From contig DAOWCY010000238.1 in NCBI GenBank assembly GCA_030639305.1, positions 1 through 10,180 on the forward strand: a DNA stretch of 10,180 nucleotides, given 5' to 3'. The notes below the pieces were generated by a model that searched no databases, was not told where the DNA came from, and was given only the letters and a program-made list of their open reading frames with translations. Each line of letters opens with the position of its first letter. The first letter of the stretch is position 1. This document shows positions 1 to 6,434 of the stretch, piece by piece. Origin of the DNA: JAGLQA01 sp023135565. Its GTDB lineage: Bacteria; Acidobacteriota; Aminicenantia; UBA2199. The translations under genes were made by a program, and so were the position numbers.

Positions 1-1
1 A

Positions 2-145
2 ACTTGCCAGACACTATCAGAATGGGAAGAGGAAAGCCGGGGGGTGGAACTGAAATTAGAAACCACACCCCCCTTTATGATTAAGGCGCACTTTTCCAAT
101 GCTGATAACGATACCCGTAGGGGACGCACATGTGCGTCCCGATAG
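2..145 (+). CDS. Possible 3' end of an upstream gene (partial, unrecognised)
   Basis: This frame is open from the window edge for 48 codons and ends at TAG 143-145. It reads TLSEWEEESRGVELKLE and so on, a composition that could be protein. I recognise no domain. The last codons run through the palindrome at 121-140, so the tail would be encoded by that element. A second frame is also open from the edge to TAA at 82-84, so the choice is uncertain. It may simply be non-coding. Confidence 0.18.
   Translation, partial: TCQTLSEWEEESRGVELKLETTPPFMIKAHFSNADNDTRRGRTCASR
39..76. other. GC-rich imperfect hairpin
   Basis: Six G at 39-44 followed by TGG can pair with CCACA followed by six C at 63-73, leaving a two-base bulge and a loop of about 15 nt. 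Three T follow. It could act as a weak terminator for a gene to the left, but the T-run is too short to call it one. Confidence 0.2.
121..140. repeat. Perfect 20-bp palindrome, probable dispersed intergenic repeat
   Basis: GGGACGCACA is followed directly by its exact reverse complement TGTGCGTCCC, with no central spacer. It is flanked by GTAG on the left and GATA on the right. Short GC-rich palindromes of this general style occur many times in intergenic DNA of several uncultured phyla (general knowledge, not checked here). There is no T-tract, so it is not a standard intrinsic terminator. Only one copy lies in this window. Confidence 0.6.
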
Positions 146-233
146 TTCTCGCACACCCCTGGCAAGACTCGACCCCAGGATGCATCACACCGGTCAACAA
201 TAATACTTGCGGATAATTATTATGAACACAAAA

Positions 234-250
234 AAATATCCGGGATATTT
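234..250. promoter_or_regulatory. 17-nt inverted repeat just upstream of the GH95 gene's ribosome binding site
   Basis: AAATATCC, one central G, then GGATATTT: both 8-nt arms match perfectly. It ends 3 nt before the AGGAG Shine-Dalgarno sequence at 254-258. Dyads of this size are typical of binding sites for dimeric repressors, and occupation here would block transcription or loading of the message. As RNA it could also form a small hairpin next to the ribosome site. No regulator gene lies beside it, so the operator role is an inference. Confidence 0.35.
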
Positions 251-266
251 AAAAGGAGTTAAAACT

Positions 267-2750
267 ATGAGAATGAAAAGATTACTAATCGTTATTCTAT
301 TAACTGCGGGCATTTCGGTAAATGCCGGAGCCCGGGAAACGGACCTTTCTGCCGGGATAAACAAAAAAGATTTCGATCCAGCCACCTTGTTATGGTACGA
401 AACTCCCGCCGGGAAGTGGGAGGAAGCATTACCGGTCGGAAACGGCAGGTTGGGAGCCATGGTTTTCGGTAAATATGACGAAGAACGGATTCAATTGAAT
501 GAGGAAACCTGCTGGTCGGGAGGCCCCTACTCCACTGTAGTTGAAGGAGGAGCCGAAGCCCTGCCCCGGATCCAAAAATACATTTTTGAAGGCCAACCCA
601 TAAAAGCGCATAAATTGTTTGGCCGTAAACTGATGGGGTATCCCGTAGAACAGCAGAAGTACCAGTCGCTGGCGAATCTCCACCTTTTTTTTGAAAGCCG
701 GGAAAAGGCGACGGCATATAAACGTTGGCTGGACCTGGATTCCGGTGTTACCGGCGTCGAATATACCGCCGCTGGGGTCACCTATCGCAGGGAAGTTTTT
801 GCTTCCGCGCCGGACCAGGTTATCGTGGTGCGGTTAACGGCAAGTAAACCCGGCGGCCTATCTTTCAAAGCGCAGCTCAGGGGCTGCCGGAACCAGGCGC
901 ACTCGAATTATGCGACCGATTATTTCAGGATGGATGGAGTAGGCCGGGATGGTTTGATGGTGAACGGGAAATCTGCCGATTACATGGGCGTTGAAGGTAA
1001 AATAAGATATAAAGTGGAATTGAAAGCTTTTCCCGAAGGCGGGACCATGCAGGTAGAGAACGATTATCTTACGGTAAAAAAAGCCGACGCCGTAACCTTG
1101 TGTATTGCCGCGGCCACCAATTTCGTGAATTATAAAGACGTAAGCGCGGACCGGGAGAAGCGCGTGGCGCGTTACCTGGAACAAATAAAAGGCAAATCTT
1201 ACAATGAACTATTGTCCGCCGCGGTTAAAGATCACCGGGAATATTTCGGGCGGGTGTCCCTGGAACTGCCCAAAACCAAAAACTCTTTCCTGCCGACCGA
1301 TAAAAGAAAAGCGGCAATTGCCGCTTTTCCTGATCCCAACCTAACATCGCTTTGTTATCATTTTGGCCGCTATATATTAATCGCCTCATCCAGGCCCGGC
1401 ACCCAACCGGCCAACCTGCAGGGAATCTGGAATGAAGACATGAACCCGAAGTGGGATTCGAAATATACCACCAATATAAATACGGAAATGAATTACTGGC
1501 CCGCGGAATCGGGGAATCTTTCCGAATGCGTCGAACCGCTTATCACTATGGTAAAGGAATTGACGGACCAGGGCTCGCAAGTGGCCAAAGCGCATTATGG
1601 AGCAAGAGGCTGGGTATTTCACCAGAACACCGATTTATGGAGAGTGGCGGCCCCCATGGACGGCCCTTGTTGGGGAACCTTTACGGTGGGCGGCGCCTGG
1701 TTAACCACCCACCTGTGGGAACACTACCTCTATACATTGGATAAAGATTACCTAAAGGATATTTACCCGGTAATGAAGGGCTGCGTGCAATTCTTTTTGG
1801 ACTTCCTGGTGAAAGACCCCACGGGAAAATGGTTGGTAACAAATCCATCGACCTCTCCTGAGAATCCCCCCAAAGGCCCCGGTTATGAATACTTTTTTGA
1901 TGAAGTGGCCGGTTTCTATTATTTCACCACCATTTGCTGGGGATCTTCTATCGACATGCAAATATTAACCGACCTGTTTGCTTATTACATCGAAGCAGGG
2001 AAAATATTGGGGGTAGACCGGGAATTCAGGGCGAAAGTAAAAGTAGCCCGGGACAAGTTGGTTCCCCCGCGGATAGGAAAAGACGGAACCCTACAGGAGT
2101 GGGCCGAAGATTTGGCGCAATTAGAGGATAAACACCGTCATTTTTCGCACATGTACGGGTTATACCCGGGCAATGTGATTTCAGTAAAAAGAACACCCCG
2201 GTTGATTGGCGGGTGTAAGGCTGTGTTGGAACAACGGGGCGATGGAGCCACCGGTTTTTCCAGGGCATGGAAAATGGCGCTGTGGGCAAGATTGTATGAT
2301 GGCAACAGGGCCAACAAGATATTTAAAGGTTATATCAAGGAACAATGTTATCCACAGTTATTCGCCAAATGCGGCAAACCTCTCCAAATTGACGGAACCA
2401 TGGGTGTTGCCGCCGGGATCACGGAAATGCTGGTTCAATCGCACGAAGGTGTTATCGATTTGCTGCCGGCTTTACCCCATGAATGGAAGGAAGGCCGGTT
2501 TGACGGTGTTTGTGTCCGCGGCGGTTTTGAATTGGACATGAAGTGGAAAAATCGCATGATTACCGAAGTGGAAATTTTGTCCAAAGCCGGGAGTGTATGC
2601 CGCATCGATGCGGGAGGGCGGTTCCGGGTTACCGGGAACGGGAAAAGAATCGCTTCAAAAACCGGTAAAGACGGAGCGATAGAGTTTGATACGATAAAAG
2701 GGGGTATATACGAACTTATCCGGGACCCCGTGCGCGCGGGTACCCTATAA
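267..2750 (+). CDS. Secreted GH95-family glycoside hydrolase (alpha-L-fucosidase-like)
   Basis: GH95 enzymes are inverting hydrolases, mostly 1,2-alpha-L-fucosidases, some alpha-L-galactosidases. The ATG at 267 is chosen because AGGAG lies 8 nt upstream and the protein then opens with a signal peptide (MRMKRLLIVILLTAG, likely cut near residues 20-22). Start codons at 207 (TTG) and 222 lack such a site and would bury the signal. The mature protein follows family order: an N-terminal beta domain with WEEALPVGNGRLGAMVFG (about 51-68) and LNEETCWSG (77-85), an (alpha/alpha)6 barrel, then a C-terminal beta domain. Residues matching those of Bifidobacterium AfcA are present: N403 and N405 in TTNINTEMNYWPAE, E532 in TSPENP (general acid) and D709 in QIDGTMG. 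HRHFSHMYGLYPG (623-635) is also family-typical. Length (827 aa) is normal. It probably releases fucose from host or plant glycans in the periplasm or outside. No sugar transporter or other hydrolase is adjacent. The exact substrate cannot be read from sequence. Confidence 0.93.
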   Translation: MRMKRLLIVILLTAGISVNAGARETDLSAGINKKDFDPATLLWYETPAGKWEEALPVGNGRLGAMVFGKYDEERIQLNEETCWSGGPYSTVVEGGAEALPRIQKYIFEGQPIKAHKLFGRKLMGYPVEQQKYQSLANLHLFFESREKATAYKRWLDLDSGVTGVEYTAAGVTYRREVFASAPDQVIVVRLTASKPGGLSFKAQLRGCRNQAHSNYATDYFRMDGVGRDGLMVNGKSADYMGVEGKIRYKVELKAFPEGGTMQVENDYLTVKKADAVTLCIAAATNFVNYKDVSADREKRVARYLEQIKGKSYNELLSAAVKDHREYFGRVSLELPKTKNSFLPTDKRKAAIAAFPDPNLTSLCYHFGRYILIASSRPGTQPANLQGIWNEDMNPKWDSKYTTNINTEMNYWPAESGNLSECVEPLITMVKELTDQGSQVAKAHYGARGWVFHQNTDLWRVAAPMDGPCWGTFTVGGAWLTTHLWEHYLYTLDKDYLKDIYPVMKGCVQFFLDFLVKDPTGKWLVTNPSTSPENPPKGPGYEYFFDEVAGFYYFTTICWGSSIDMQILTDLFAYYIEAGKILGVDREFRAKVKVARDKLVPPRIGKDGTLQEWAEDLAQLEDKHRHFSHMYGLYPGNVISVKRTPRLIGGCKAVLEQRGDGATGFSRAWKMALWARLYDGNRANKIFKGYIKEQCYPQLFAKCGKPLQIDGTMGVAAGITEMLVQSHEGVIDLLPALPHEWKEGRFDGVCVRGGFELDMKWKNRMITEVEILSKAGSVCRIDAGGRFRVTGNGKRIASKTGKDGAIEFDTIKGGIYELIRDPVRAGTL

Positions 2751-2763
2751 GCGGCTTCGCCGC
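2751..2763. other. Small GC-rich hairpin after the GH95 stop codon
   Basis: GCGGC-TTC-GCCGC forms a perfect 5-bp stem immediately after the TAA at 2748-2750. It is followed by AAGAAACG rather than a T-run, so it may stabilise the 3' end of the message but is not a clear terminator. Confidence 0.3.
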
Positions 2764-2785
2764 AAGAAACGCTTTTGCTTTTAAA

Positions 2786-2813
2786 TAATCAGAAGTTTTG
2801 ATTAAACTTTTTT
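2786..2813 (+). terminator. Possible weak intrinsic terminator of the GH95 gene
   Basis: TAATCA pairs with TGATTA across a 7-nt loop (2786-2804) and is followed, after AAC, by six T (2808-2813). The stem is AT-rich and weak, and the T-run starts 4 nt away. It is the best terminator candidate between the GH95 gene and the next operon. Confidence 0.28.
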
Positions 2814-2963
2814 GAAGGTGCGGTGTGCCGCATCCCCCAACATCAATTTAATGGGGGTGCCTCCCCGGCAGGGGCCGCCGGAGGCAAGAGCGCTTTTGAT
2901 TCTAAACCCGTTTACAAGAGAAAGCAAATTTTTTTTAAGGGCTGATTTGATGGCCGGAGCATC

Positions 2964-3089
2964 GATTTGGTGTTCAGAAGCTCAACGGAGATGTTCCGAA
3001 TTTAAAAGCCGGTGCTCAGAAATTAAAAGTCGATGCTTGGAAGCTCATATTTTAAGGTTTTAAGCTCGTATTTTACGGTATGAAGATCG
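2964..3089. repeat. Six degenerate 21-bp tandem repeats
   Basis: Six consecutive 21-bp units start at 2964, 2985, 3006, 3027, 3048 and 3069 with no indels between them. Shared features are GATG or GGTG near position 6, a CTC/TTC-GAA core, and endings such as AAGCTCA, AATTTAA, AAATTAA, AAGCTCG or AAGATCG. Units 1-4 are closest to one another; units 5 and 6 share TATTTTA at their start and a TCG ending. Because 21 is divisible by 3, the + strand reads as heptads (CSEAQRR, CSEFKSR, CSEIKSR, CLEAHIL), but I see no credible gene. The role is unknown. Confidence 0.6.
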
Positions 3090-3103
3090 ACGCTGAGGGT
3101 TGC

Positions 3104-3124
3104 CCGACCATCGTCGATGGTTGG
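3104..3124. other. 9-bp hairpin downstream of the 21-bp repeats
   Basis: CCGACCATC, loop GTC, GATGGTTGG forms a 9-bp stem with one G:T pair. It lies between the repeat block and the promoter at 3153. There is no T-tract on either side, so neither strand gives a standard terminator. Confidence 0.35.
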
Positions 3125-3152
3125 ATGGCCGGGGGCTTAAGGTAAATTATTA

Positions 3153-3181
3153 TTGACAACACGGTATATTTCCGCTAAAAT
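3153..3181 (+). promoter_or_regulatory. Strong sigma70-type promoter for the caspase/kinase operon
   Basis: TTGACA (3153-3158), a 17-nt spacer, then TAAAAT (3176-3181): a consensus -35, ideal spacing, and a -10 with one mismatch. The predicted transcription start is near 3188, giving a leader of about 125 nt before the ATG at 3314. The region upstream of the -35 is AT-rich (AAATTATTA). It is the only clear promoter seen ahead of the four-gene operon. The match to the consensus suggests constitutive expression unless the leader or an unseen operator controls it. Confidence 0.65.
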
Positions 3182-3187
3182 AAGGTC

Positions 3188-3304
3188 ATGATTAATCTCT
3201 GTTTTACTTTCGGCTGTCATAGTGTCCCTCTCCAGGAACGCTTTCGAAGGGAGTATGATGCGCTACGCATTAAAGGCCCCTTAAACAAAAGGCCCATGAA
3301 ATAA
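3188..3304 (+). CDS. Possible 38-residue leader ORF in the operon's 5' region
   Basis: ATG 3188 to TAA 3302-3304 encodes 38 residues beginning MINLCFTFGC. The ATG coincides with the predicted transcription start of the promoter, so translation would have to be leaderless. The stop lies 9 nt before the ATG of the caspase-like gene, in the same frame. The peptide resembles nothing I know, has no signal peptide or repeat, and may be chance. If translated, its termination next to the downstream AGGAG could couple it to the caspase-like gene. Confidence 0.17.
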   Translation: MINLCFTFGCHSVPLQERFRREYDALRIKGPLNKRPMK

Positions 3305-3313
3305 GGAGCCGGT

Positions 3314-4894
3314 ATGGTAAATAAAACCTTTTCAAAATGTTTGTGTGTGTGGGGAGTATCGTTTTTATGCCTTTTCCTGGTTTTTATGGCTGCTTATCCC
3401 CAACCGGTACCGGGAAAGAAAGAGACTCTTTCCAGGTCCAGTTATGCCCTGGTTATCGGCATCGATGATTACGAGAATTGGCCTGATCCTAATAATGCGA
3501 TTTCGAACGCTTCCCGGGTGGGAAATGAACTCGAAAAGCTAGGTTTTGCCGTGACCTATCGCACTAATCTTAATTTGATCGAAATTGAATCTGCAATCAA
3601 AAAATTCTTAAGCGATAAAGATGTCGATGAAAAATCAAACCTTTTTTTATGGTTTTCCGGTCACGGTGATAATATAGGTAAACAAGGTTTCCTGGTCCCA
3701 TCGGATGCTCCCCCAAAAAATGACCGTGGTTTTAAAATGAAAGCGTTCCCGGTCAGACGGTTAGAGGAATATTTGCGAGAAACAAAGGCGAAGCATGTAT
3801 TCCTGGTGTTTGACGCCTGTTTCACCGGGACAATTTTCGGGAATCCGGGCAGCGATTCACCGGTGAAAGCAGTTGCTGAAATGCTTAAATACCCGGTGCA
3901 TCGATATCTTTATTATTCTTCTGCCGGCCAGCAGAGGAAAGTCCACGGCGCTTTAGGGGAGATATTCATAAAAACCCTGCGAAATGAAGATAAGGCCGAT
4001 GCCAATAGAGATAATTACCTGACTGCACGTGAGATAAAAGAAAAAATAATGAAGAATTTTGCCGGTAAAGTGCAGCTTAAATCCGGCAAACTTGAAGGTT
4101 TTGATCGAGGGGAATTCGTGTTTTCACTACCGGGGCAATCCCTTCGCTATTTCAATGATCCTTTTACAGACGGGGATAATGGACAGGGGCCCCAGATGAT
4201 TAAAATTCCCGGCGGTTCTTTTATGATGGGCGATTCACAAGGGACCGGTTTTCGCGATGAAAAACCGGTGCACCTGGTAAGTGTTTCACCGATTGCCGTA
4301 AGCTGCTTTGAAATAACCTTCGAAGAATATGACCGTTTCTGTGAAGCCACAAAGCGTAGGAAGCCGGAGGATAACGGTTGGGGGCGCGGCGACCGACCTG
4401 TCATTTATGTCTCCTGGTTAGATGCGGCGGCATACACAAAATGGTTGACCGAACAAACCGGTTTCCAGTACCGGCTGCCCACGGAGGCGGAATGGGAATA
4501 TTTCGCCTGTTCCGGTTCAGATACCGATTATTGGTGGGGAAATAAAATCGGCCGGGAAAAAGCCTGCTGCGATGGCTGCGGCGCTAAGTGGGGATGGGAC
4601 GCAGAGAAATCAACAGCCCCGGTAGGGTCTTTTAAATCCAATAAATTTGGTATTCACGATACGGTGGGCAATGCCTGGGAATGGACCTGCTCCGAATACA
4701 CCCCCGGATATAATGAGTCGAAAAAAGAAGAAAATTGCCTGGGGAAAATCAAAACCGGTGGGGAATTGGTGGTACTGCGCGGCGGCGCCTGGAATGAAAA
4801 ACCTGGACATTGCCGCGTATCCCGCCGGAGAGGTTTAAATCCTGGTGAACGGTCGCCATATATCGGCTTTCGCGTGGTTAGAGAATTAAAGTAA
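3314..4894 (+). CDS. Secreted caspase-like (peptidase C14) protein with C-terminal FGE-like domain
   Basis: AGGAG lies 5 nt before the ATG. Residues 1-30 form a signal peptide or anchor with a hydrophobic run around 11-27, so the protein acts outside the cytoplasm. Residues about 41-270 are a caspase-like fold: YALVIGIDDYENWP (44-57), catalytic His117 in FSGHGD and catalytic Cys169 in VFDACFTGT. The dyad is intact, so protease activity is plausible; metacaspases of this type usually cut after Arg or Lys. Residues 229-240 match an EF-hand loop (D229, N231, D233, L236, E240), suggesting calcium control. Residues about 293-524 are an FGE-sulfatase/C-type-lectin-like domain: MIKIPGGSFMMG, RLPTEAEWEY, GNAWEW, LRGGAW, GFRVV. 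Only the second of the two FGE active-site cysteines is kept (C500; the first position is E495), so a binding role is more likely than formylglycine formation. It is the first gene of a four-gene operon whose last gene carries another FGE-like domain. Confidence 0.88.
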   Translation: MVNKTFSKCLCVWGVSFLCLFLVFMAAYPQPVPGKKETLSRSSYALVIGIDDYENWPDPNNAISNASRVGNELEKLGFAVTYRTNLNLIEIESAIKKFLSDKDVDEKSNLFLWFSGHGDNIGKQGFLVPSDAPPKNDRGFKMKAFPVRRLEEYLRETKAKHVFLVFDACFTGTIFGNPGSDSPVKAVAEMLKYPVHRYLYYSSAGQQRKVHGALGEIFIKTLRNEDKADANRDNYLTAREIKEKIMKNFAGKVQLKSGKLEGFDRGEFVFSLPGQSLRYFNDPFTDGDNGQGPQMIKIPGGSFMMGDSQGTGFRDEKPVHLVSVSPIAVSCFEITFEEYDRFCEATKRRKPEDNGWGRGDRPVIYVSWLDAAAYTKWLTEQTGFQYRLPTEAEWEYFACSGSDTDYWWGNKIGREKACCDGCGAKWGWDAEKSTAPVGSFKSNKFGIHDTVGNAWEWTCSEYTPGYNESKKEENCLGKIKTGGELVVLRGGAWNEKPGHCRVSRRRGLNPGERSPYIGFRVVRELK

Positions 4895-4906
4895 GGATGA
4901 TGCGGT

Positions 4907-6424
4907 ATGTCTAAAAAATATTACGTTTTAATTTCTTTGGGTATCGTCATATTATCCCTGGTTGTTTTTACACTTTTTTTAAATCGAAGCCCGGGAAAAA
5001 CTTTGAACTTGAAATGGAAGATTTATAGTGTAGTCCCTGATATTAATCCTATTTATAGAGAAGGGATGGAAAAATTCATAGAAGATGTAAAAATGATGAC
5101 TGACGGGCAAATAACTATCGAATATATTCCTTCCGGGGAAAAAGAAAATATTGATCCTATAAAAGTTTTTGATGCAGTATCAAAAGGGGAAGCGGAAATG
5201 GGCTTTGGGAGTTCGTTGTATTGGGCAGCAGACCAAATCCCGGGGAATAATTTTATGTACACGATCCCTTTCGGTTTGAATTCCAGGGATATGTATGCTT
5301 GGTTGACCATTGGGAGAGGTTTGGAATTACTGCGAGAAATTTATGTGCCATATAATGTCGTACCCTTTCCGATTGGCGATACAGGGGGTGCGATGGGCGG
5401 ATGGTTTAATAGAGCAATTAAAAATATTGATAATTTTATAAACCTAAGAATCCGCCAAAGAAGTTTTAGCAAAAAAATCTTCAAGAAATTAGGAGCTACA
5501 ATTGACGAAATAACTGCAGCGCAAAATTCTTTAGCTGCTTTTGAGGATAAAAGAATTGATGCTATTATTGTCCTGGGGCCTTATACCGATATGAAGTTTT
5601 CACTTCATAAGGGACCTCGATACTACTATTATCCCGGTTGGCAGGAACCCTGTGGTGTACTTTCTCTTATCATCAATAAAAATGAATGGGATGAATTACC
5701 GGAAAATTTCAAAAAGATTTTTGAAATTGCCTGCGACAAAACCTACTACTATATACTTGACCGGTTTAACACTTCAAATTCGGCTGCTTTTATAGAGCTG
5801 CAGAAACAGGGGGTAAAATTTATGGAATTTCCCCCGGCCGTTCTGGATAAATTCAGGGAATATACGAATGAAGTGCTGGAAGAAGAGGCCCGCAAAAATA
5901 CTCAATTCGCTGAGATTTACCGGTCGTTTAGAGACTTTAAAGAGAACAAGTCCGACTCGGGGTGGGATAGAATTGTCCAGGAAGCTGTATATTCCGAAAC
6001 CACGGTGTTAAAATTCAAAAAAGAACTTCAGGATATTTCCACAGTGGGAAGGGTTTATCAAAGAGGAAACAAAAACGTGGTTATATCTTTGAGTGGCGAT
6101 GCTTCTTTTAACCAGGGTTCCGCGGAGCCATCAAAGACTCTAAAAGACAAGGTTCCGAATATAGCGAAATTAATCAACGAAAATTCTATCTCCATAAGAA
6201 CTATTTTGGTAGAGGGGCATACCGACAATCGGGGCAGCACTTTTAATAATTGGAGATTATCCAGGGTTCGGGCAATTAAAGTGGTGGAATTATTGGTTAG
6301 AAATGGGATAAATGATTTATTGATACGACCTGTTTTCTATGGGGATACTTGTCCAATCAACGATAATAAAACACATGCTAATCGCCGACTGAATCGCCGT
6401 GTAGAAATCGTCATTGAATTTTAG
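4907..6424 (+). CDS. Membrane-anchored DctP-type solute-binding domain fused to OmpA-like peptidoglycan-binding domain
   Basis: Starts 12 nt after the caspase-like gene; its AAGGATGA ribosome site overlaps that gene's stop. Residues 7-26 are one hydrophobic segment after MSKKYY, with no clear cleavage site, so it is probably an inner-membrane anchor. Residues about 34-345 match TRAP-transporter DctP binding proteins: FGSSLYWAADQIPG, GGAMGGWFNRAI, R183 at the site of the family's ligand-binding arginine ahead of KKLGA, and EPCGVLSLIINKNEWDELP. This pattern resembles the subgroup binding keto acids and other organic acids. Residues about 390-505 are an OmpA/MotB domain: GHTD with D440, then NWRLSRVRA with R455, the Asp/Arg pair (15 apart) that grips diaminopimelate in peptidoglycan. 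The layout recalls MotB, with a binding domain inserted. No TRAP permease genes are nearby, so a sensory role fits better than transport. The fusion is unusual; I know no named family with it. Confidence 0.85.
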   Translation: MSKKYYVLISLGIVILSLVVFTLFLNRSPGKTLNLKWKIYSVVPDINPIYREGMEKFIEDVKMMTDGQITIEYIPSGEKENIDPIKVFDAVSKGEAEMGFGSSLYWAADQIPGNNFMYTIPFGLNSRDMYAWLTIGRGLELLREIYVPYNVVPFPIGDTGGAMGGWFNRAIKNIDNFINLRIRQRSFSKKIFKKLGATIDEITAAQNSLAAFEDKRIDAIIVLGPYTDMKFSLHKGPRYYYYPGWQEPCGVLSLIINKNEWDELPENFKKIFEIACDKTYYYILDRFNTSNSAAFIELQKQGVKFMEFPPAVLDKFREYTNEVLEEEARKNTQFAEIYRSFRDFKENKSDSGWDRIVQEAVYSETTVLKFKKELQDISTVGRVYQRGNKNVVISLSGDASFNQGSAEPSKTLKDKVPNIAKLINENSISIRTILVEGHTDNRGSTFNNWRLSRVRAIKVVELLVRNGINDLLIRPVFYGDTCPINDNKTHANRRLNRRVEIVIEF

Positions 6425-6434
6425 AGAATCGAAA

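Noticed and set aside
160..182. tRNA-like phrase on the minus strand (GGGGTCGAGTC, like a T-arm)
   Set aside because: The T-loop consensus TTC is broken and no matching acceptor, D or anticodon arms are found nearby.
207..266. Earlier start codons (TTG 207, ATG 222) for the GH95 gene
   Set aside because: No ribosome site precedes them, they run through the palindrome at 234-250, and they would put 15-20 extra residues before a clean signal peptide. ATG 267 has AGGAG at the right distance.
292..1622. Several antisense open frames of 80-141 codons inside the GH95 gene
   Set aside because: They are shadows of a strongly supported gene on the + strand. Their translations show no domain or ribosome site.
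2812..3063. 83-codon open frame on the + strand between the GH95 and caspase-like genes
   Set aside because: Composition is unlike a protein in the first half, the second half is the 21-bp repeat read as heptads, and no good ribosome site or family match is seen.
6414..6434. TTG start for the pseudokinase gene
   Set aside because: It would overlap the previous gene, lacks a better ribosome site, and adds seven residues of no domain. ATG 6435 is more likely.
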